From positions 930,001 to 994,000 of the forward strand of contig NZ_FNRF01000001.1 in the NCBI RefSeq assembly GCF_900107775.1: 64,000 nucleotides of DNA. The letters run 5' to 3'. Of the stretch, positions 60,030-64,000 are shown piece by piece (positions within the stretch are counted from its first letter, which is position 1; every line of letters starts with the position of its first letter). This DNA is from Xylanibacter ruminicola (GTDB lineage Bacteria; Bacteroidota; Bacteroidia; Bacteroidales; Bacteroidaceae). The position numbers were made by a program, and so were the translations under genes. The notes beneath the pieces were generated by a model that saw only the letters and a list, made by a program, of their open reading frames with translations, was not told the origin of the DNA and searched no databases.

Positions 60030-62082
60030 ATTTATGCTTACTGTAGTATTGACGGAACTGGTCGTACTCATCGCACTTGGAAATATACGCTGGTTTGTTG
60101 GATGTATTCTCAACCATATTGTACACATTCTGGAAGGCGCGGAACTGCCATGATTCGCGGTTATACTGTCTGATATAGTCGGCTGCCTGCTCGTTCCATT
60201 CGTTGCTGGTCCACAGCTTAGCGCCAGGTGTGGCGTTGTAAAGTTCCTGCCAGCCCATGGCAAACATAGCCTTCAACTTCAGGTTCTTATCCTTTGTCAT
60301 GGTTGTCTTCTGCAACAGTTCCGCAGCTTTAGCACCAAAGTCAATCTCGTTTACACGTACCGAGTCGTAGATATTCTTCGAGTTGCGGAGCAGCCACCAG
60401 CAGTCGCCTTTCAAACTGGCTTGGGCATAGCGTACGGCCAGGTCGTAATAACGCTGGTCGAGAGCTTTGTCTTGCAACAGGTTCAGCGAACTTTCCATGG
60501 TCTGCATTTCCTTGCAGAATTCGAGTTTGATGTTTTTGTTCCACTTCTGCTCGCGCTTGTTGGCATTGCTGCTATCAAGCCACTGGCGTGTTAGCCATGG
60601 CTCAACATTGTACTTGCGTGCTGTAGAATAATAAAGGTACTCCTGACTGTGGTGATAGTTAAAGTAGGCCAGGGGCAGTTTGCTGAGCCACTCGATGGCC
60701 TTGTCCCATTTGGCTAAGCGCATGTACTTGGTGCCGATGAGCTCGATGTACGATGAATCGTTGATTTGGAACTGGCGTTGCAGGAACTGGTCGAAGGGTT
60801 TGTCGCCTGGTGCCTTGGTGTAATGGAAGAATTTCTCCAGGTCGGCCACAGGCATGGTTTCCATACGCTCGATGTAATCGGTGTTGTTAGTGATAATCAT
60901 CAGCGCCAACTGCTGCTCGGGTTTGTTCTGATAGTGGGGCACGATAGCCTGATACGAGAGTCGTCGCAATGCACTGTCAAAGAATCCGTCGGCTGTTTGC
61001 TGTTTAGACTGCATCCATGTCAGCTCTTCGGTAAAATACGTGTCAAAACTGTCGCTGGGTTTAGCTGTGGCGGTAGTCATGAAGAATTTCAACACGCGGG
61101 CATTATCCTTCATACGCTGGGTACCTTCCATTTGCATGGCGGTGTTGATGTCTTTCAGGGCTTCCTGTTTCTTGCCTGCCAGGTATTCGAGCCAGGCTTT
61201 CGCACTCTGCCACATAATGGGTGTTTCGGTTTTACCTTCGCGTACCACTTTCTGACAGAACTGCTGCATCTGAGCCGACTCCTGCTGGTTGATGTCGCGG
61301 ATAAAGAGCTTACCGCCCAAAGCTCCTTCGGTCTTGGCATCTTCAGCTTCCTGAGCATTGTTTACAAAGTCCTGCAACAGGAATGGCAGCACCTTGGCAT
61401 TGGGGTTCTGCTGGTATTGCTGACTGATGGCCTGGAACGAGCGTTTCTTATAATAGATGGTCATCAAACTCTCGTAGTCGTCCATCTCGGCAAACATCTC
61501 GCCAGCTTCGGCTGTGCGACCGCTCTTATACAGGGCACCGGCATAGATGTTCTTCATCATATCCTTATATACGGTCTCGATGAATTTGCTGGCTGTTTGC
61601 TCCCAGAAGTTAATGTTGTCCTGATGGCGACCCAATATCATGTTGCAGCGCATATAGAGCAGGGCATGCTGCGAGCGCAGTTTGGTCTTGGTTTTGCCAA
61701 TGGCATAGGTGCGTACCGTTTGCAGGTCGCGTTTCTGGGCGTTTATGTCCTGAGGAGTGGGGTAGTTCCACTCGTATTGCTTGCGCTGTTCAATATCTAC
61801 GCAGTTCAGGTATTTCTTCAGGTTCTGTAGGTAGCTCACCATCAGGACATCGCCTTTCTTTCGGGCGGCCTTGATGGCATCGTCGGCATTAAACCAGAAG
61901 TACTCCTCGGTAGATCCGAGATAGGCTTTCCAGTTGTCGTTGCAGATACGCTCCACACGGTTCTTAAAGTTCTTCTGCTCGTACATGCTGAACAGATAGA
62001 AGTTGGTGGTGTCCCACCACAAGCATGCCATCATGGGCATGGCGAATACACATAAAAGGCTAATGATGATAAATCTCTTCAT
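60028..62082 (-). CDS. Uncharacterised secreted protein with TPR-like helical repeats
   Basis: The gene encodes 684 residues. A signal sequence (MKRFIIISLLCVFAMPMMA, followed by Cys20) suggests a lipoprotein or secreted protein. The rest is almost all helical with many Tyr, Trp, Gln and Lys residues and pairs of helices such as NIYAGALYKSGRTAEAGEMFAEMDD, AKAWLEYLAGKKQEALKDINTAM and YMRLAKWDKAIEWLSKLPLAY, which look like tetratricopeptide repeats. I do not recognise the family. Its start overlaps the upstream lipoprotein gene by 23 bases, so the two are a unit, probably exported together and acting in the envelope. Confidence 0.85.
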   Translation of the reverse strand: MKRFIIISLLCVFAMPMMACLWWDTTNFYLFSMYEQKNFKNRVERICNDNWKAYLGSTEEYFWFNADDAIKAARKKGDVLMVSYLQNLKKYLNCVDIEQRKQYEWNYPTPQDINAQKRDLQTVRTYAIGKTKTKLRSQHALLYMRCNMILGRHQDNINFWEQTASKFIETVYKDMMKNIYAGALYKSGRTAEAGEMFAEMDDYESLMTIYYKKRSFQAISQQYQQNPNAKVLPFLLQDFVNNAQEAEDAKTEGALGGKLFIRDINQQESAQMQQFCQKVVREGKTETPIMWQSAKAWLEYLAGKKQEALKDINTAMQMEGTQRMKDNARVLKFFMTTATAKPSDSFDTYFTEELTWMQSKQQTADGFFDSALRRLSYQAIVPHYQNKPEQQLALMIITNNTDYIERMETMPVADLEKFFHYTKAPGDKPFDQFLQRQFQINDSSYIELIGTKYMRLAKWDKAIEWLSKLPLAYFNYHHSQEYLYYSTARKYNVEPWLTRQWLDSSNANKREQKWNKNIKLEFCKEMQTMESSLNLLQDKALDQRYYDLAVRYAQASLKGDCWWLLRNSKNIYDSVRVNEIDFGAKAAELLQKTTMTKDKNLKLKAMFAMGWQELYNATPGAKLWTSNEWNEQAADYIRQYNRESWQFRAFQNVYNMVENTSNKPAYISKCDEYDQFRQYYSKHK

Positions 62083-62947
62083 AGGTCTCGGTCTTATATC
62101 TGTTAATGTTATCTGTTTCTAAATGATAGGTAATGATAGCCTTGGTCAGGCTGGGGCGCTCTTTTTCTAACGCTTTCTTTACTTTCAATATCTCGTCTGC
62201 CTCAACGGTATGCTCTATCCTTACGTTCTGTATGTTGCGTATCCACTGGTAAACGGGGTAGGCAGCAGCAAGGGGTAGCCTATACTGAGCCAGCTTGTTA
62301 AGGTATGGATACACATCGCGGTAGTCGAGAATGGGATTCCTTTCCTGCCACTTACGTGGATCGCCTGTGTTGTAAACCATCAGCACGCCATAATCCACGT
62401 GTGGCACAGGCATTGATAGCTGATGCAGTCGGATGGTGGTTGACAGTTGATAGTGGATAGTTGATAGTTGTGATTTTATGGCTTCCAGGAACTGATAGTA
62501 CGTGGCGCGACTCTTCGAGGTGTAGTCGCAGTCAATCTGTATCTCGTGAACGTTGCCGATGTGGTTGGTCTTGTTCATCTGCATAATGCGTTTTACCAGC
62601 TTTTCGGCCAGGTCCTTGTGGGGTTTGTGCATACAGTCCTCGGTAATGTAAACGGTGGGGATGAGTTCGATGCCGGCTGGTAACGTATCAGTAAAAGCGA
62701 TGGTGGCATTGGGCTTGGGCTCAGTGCCATCATCGCTCATCACTACATCAAAATATCTGCAATATACCTTATTAATATGGTGCTGCTTTAAGAAGGCTCG
62801 CTCGGTAGAATCCAGATGCAAGTCGGTGCGCCAGTAGTACACACCATAACTCTGCTCAAGGCTCTCGTCTTGATACCTCTGCTTTCCGCAACTAATCATT
62901 AGCAACCCTAGCAGGCAAGTCCACACAATGTAACCTTTGAAACTCAA
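62060..62947 (-). CDS. Uncharacterised lipoprotein
   Basis: The best start is TTG at 62947 (MSFKGYIVWTCLLGLLMISC, a lipoprotein signal with Cys20); no in-frame ATG precedes the signal, and a GTG at 62926 would leave a signal without positive charge. The 295-residue product contains GVYYWRTDLHLDSTERAFLKQHHINKVYCRYFDVV and EIQIDCDYTSKSRATYYQFLEAIKSQL, a pattern like TIM-barrel glycosidase-type proteins, but I cannot name the family. A seven-base array lies inside the gene (encoding QLSTIHY QLSTT). It is paired with the 684-residue gene and follows murF. Confidence 0.78.
   Translation of the reverse strand: MSFKGYIVWTCLLGLLMISCGKQRYQDESLEQSYGVYYWRTDLHLDSTERAFLKQHHINKVYCRYFDVVMSDDGTEPKPNATIAFTDTLPAGIELIPTVYITEDCMHKPHKDLAEKLVKRIMQMNKTNHIGNVHEIQIDCDYTSKSRATYYQFLEAIKSQLSTIHYQLSTTIRLHQLSMPVPHVDYGVLMVYNTGDPRKWQERNPILDYRDVYPYLNKLAQYRLPLAAAYPVYQWIRNIQNVRIEHTVEADEILKVKKALEKERPSLTKAIITYHLETDNINRYKTETYEEIYHH
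62440..62474. repeat. Heptanucleotide array inside the lipoprotein gene
   Basis: Five seven-base units: TTGACAG, TTGATAG, TGGATAG, TTGATAG, TTGTGAT. Thirty-five bases do not break the reading frame here, since the surrounding gene remains open. Confidence 0.75.
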
Positions 62948-62978
62948 TGTTCAATGTTCCATGGTCAATGTTCAATGC
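62944..62978. repeat. Heptanucleotide array between murF and the lipoprotein gene
   Basis: Five seven-base units: TCAATGT, TCAATGT, TCCATGG, TCAATGT, TCAATGC. It fills the gap between the two genes, and the probable TTG start of the lipoprotein gene lies in the first unit. Confidence 0.8.
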
Positions 62979-62979
62979 T

Positions 62980-64000
62980 TTACAGTAGTTCGGGCAGTTG
63001 ATAGAGCTTTGTGCTGTTTGAACCCTTGATAAGAATGTAATGGTCTGTTGGCTGTTCGGCAGCGATGGCGGCTTTCACCTCCTCTACATCCTTAAACTTA
63101 CGGAAGTCGCACTGGGTGTCCTCAAACTCTTCGCCTACCAACCATACGGTTTTGATATCCGATGTCTTCAGATAGTCAACCACATGCTGGTGCTCCTCGG
63201 CCGATACCTCGCCGAGTTCACGCATGGCACCAAGGATAGCCATCTTGTTGTCGGCCTGCATAATCTTGAAATTCTCGAGGGCGGCCTGCATCGATGAGGG
63301 GTTGGCATTATAGGCATCTACTATCAGGTGGTTCTTCTCGGTAACGGTCATCTGACTGCGGTTGTTAGATGGTTCGTAGGCTTCGAGGGCGGCTACAATC
63401 TTTTTGCGATCTACACCAAAGTTGATACCTACGGCGATGGCTGCCAGCAGGTTGTCGATGTTATACGATCCAATCAGCTTGGTCTGTACCTTATGCCACT
63501 TGGTGCTGCGACCTTCTTCTTCGAGTACCATCAAAGGCTCGCGCCAACGGAACTTCAGGAATGGGTTGCACTCCAATACCTCGCCGCTGATGCACGAGTA
63601 CTGGTTGTCGGGATCGGTAGAGTAGGGTGATAACCACATCTCCTCGTCGTCGCTAATCTGATCTATCAGGTGCTCGTTGTCGGCATTGATAAAGATAAGA
63701 CTGTCCTCGCGACTGCGCAGGAAATCGTAAAGTTCGCATTTTGTTTTAATCACACCTTCGAACGAGCCGAAGCCCTGCAAGTGGGCACGACCAACGTTGG
63801 TAATCAGTCCGCAAGTAGGTTCAGCGGTCTCAGCCAGCGTCTTGATGTCGCCAGGGTGACTGGCACCCATCTCAATTACGGCTATTTCGTGCTCCTTGTT
63901 CAAGCGGAACAGCGTCTTGGGTACACCTACATCATTGTTAAAGTTTCCCTGGGTGTAGAGCACATTGTATTTCTGTGAGAGCACAGCGGCAATAAGCTCC
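62980..64000 (-). CDS. murF: UDP-N-acetylmuramoyl-tripeptide--D-alanyl-D-alanine ligase, 3' part
   Basis: The 5' end lies beyond the window; the frame is open to base 64000 and encodes the last 339 residues. It starts ELIAAVLSQKYNVLYTQGNF, just after the P-loop, and continues with EMGASHPGDIKTLAE, TNVGRAHLQGFGS (catalytic and substrate residues), SYNIDNLLAAIAVG and DAYNANPSSMQAAL, which identify MurF among Mur ligases. It adds D-Ala-D-Ala to the peptidoglycan precursor. The two uncharacterised lipoprotein-type genes follow it. Confidence 0.95.
   Translation of the reverse strand, partial: ELIAAVLSQKYNVLYTQGNFNNDVGVPKTLFRLNKEHEIAVIEMGASHPGDIKTLAETAEPTCGLITNVGRAHLQGFGSFEGVIKTKCELYDFLRSREDSLIFINADNEHLIDQISDDEEMWLSPYSTDPDNQYSCISGEVLECNPFLKFRWREPLMVLEEEGRSTKWHKVQTKLIGSYNIDNLLAAIAVGINFGVDRKKIVAALEAYEPSNNRSQMTVTEKNHLIVDAYNANPSSMQAALENFKIMQADNKMAILGAMRELGEVSAEEHQHVVDYLKTSDIKTVWLVGEEFEDTQCDFRKFKDVEEVKAAIAAEQPTDHYILIKGSNSTKLYQLPELL

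Overview
The window comes from a member of the Bacteroidales, most likely Prevotella or a close relative (Prevotellaceae). The signs are SusC/SusD outer-membrane genes, a fused SecDF, a cluster running DUF6242, DUF6089, uppS, bamA, ompH and murI, and promoters whose only strong element is the Bacteroidetes -7 octamer TAnnTTTG, found about two dozen times upstream of genes and tRNAs. No phage, plasmid or transposase gene was seen.

Positions 1-8870 carry plant-polysaccharide and small-metabolite genes: the end of a GH3 glucosidase, two Bacteroidales orphan families (DUF3836-like, DUF3737), a PatB/MalY aminotransferase, a secreted GH43 and a large GH28-GH43 fusion. From 8920 to 31135 the window is mainly housekeeping: tRNA-Arg(CCT), secDF, a rhomboid with an EEP-family phosphatase, HU, an SDR dehydrogenase behind tRNA-Gln(TTG), a compact string (M16 peptidase, metK, DUF4271, hemD, rnpA, yidD, tyrS), another string (aroQ, O-methyltransferase, rbfA, LolE-like permease), xerD, an orphan ATPase, a WD40-like secreted protein and murI. 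Positions 29744-30302, between the last two, hold repeats instead of a gene: three palindromes exactly 22 bp apart and a 276-bp element with 19-bp terminal inverted repeats. From 31122 to 38061 lies an envelope-biogenesis operon (DUF6242, DUF6089, uppS, bamA, three skp/ompH genes, then murI). A small unit with its own promoter, a 31-codon hydrophobic ORF and a terminator lies between that operon and pckA.

Positions 40334-54321 form a fructan utilisation locus. Gene order is fructokinase, MFS importer, periplasmic GH32, a short unannotated transcript, surface GH32 lipoprotein, DUF4960 lipoprotein, SusD, SusC, and a divergent regulator. This matches the published layout of the Bacteroides thetaiotaomicron fructan locus (BT1754-BT1765), with one change. 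The regulator is a periplasmic sugar-binding domain joined through one membrane helix directly to an AraC-type DNA-binding domain, without the histidine kinase and receiver of a hybrid two-component system. The three promoters of the locus (GH32, short transcript, susC) carry paired TTCA half-sites 21 bp apart, at the same distance from the -7 box, which are candidate binding sites for it.

The remainder holds upp, an SLC13-type anion symporter, two-subunit 2-oxoacid:ferredoxin oxidoreductase (korA, korB), tRNA-Pro(CGG), two uncharacterised envelope genes and the 3' part of murF. Seven-base tandem arrays of five units occur at two gene junctions and once inside a coding sequence. All calls rest on reading the sequence and on remembered family features; no database search was run.
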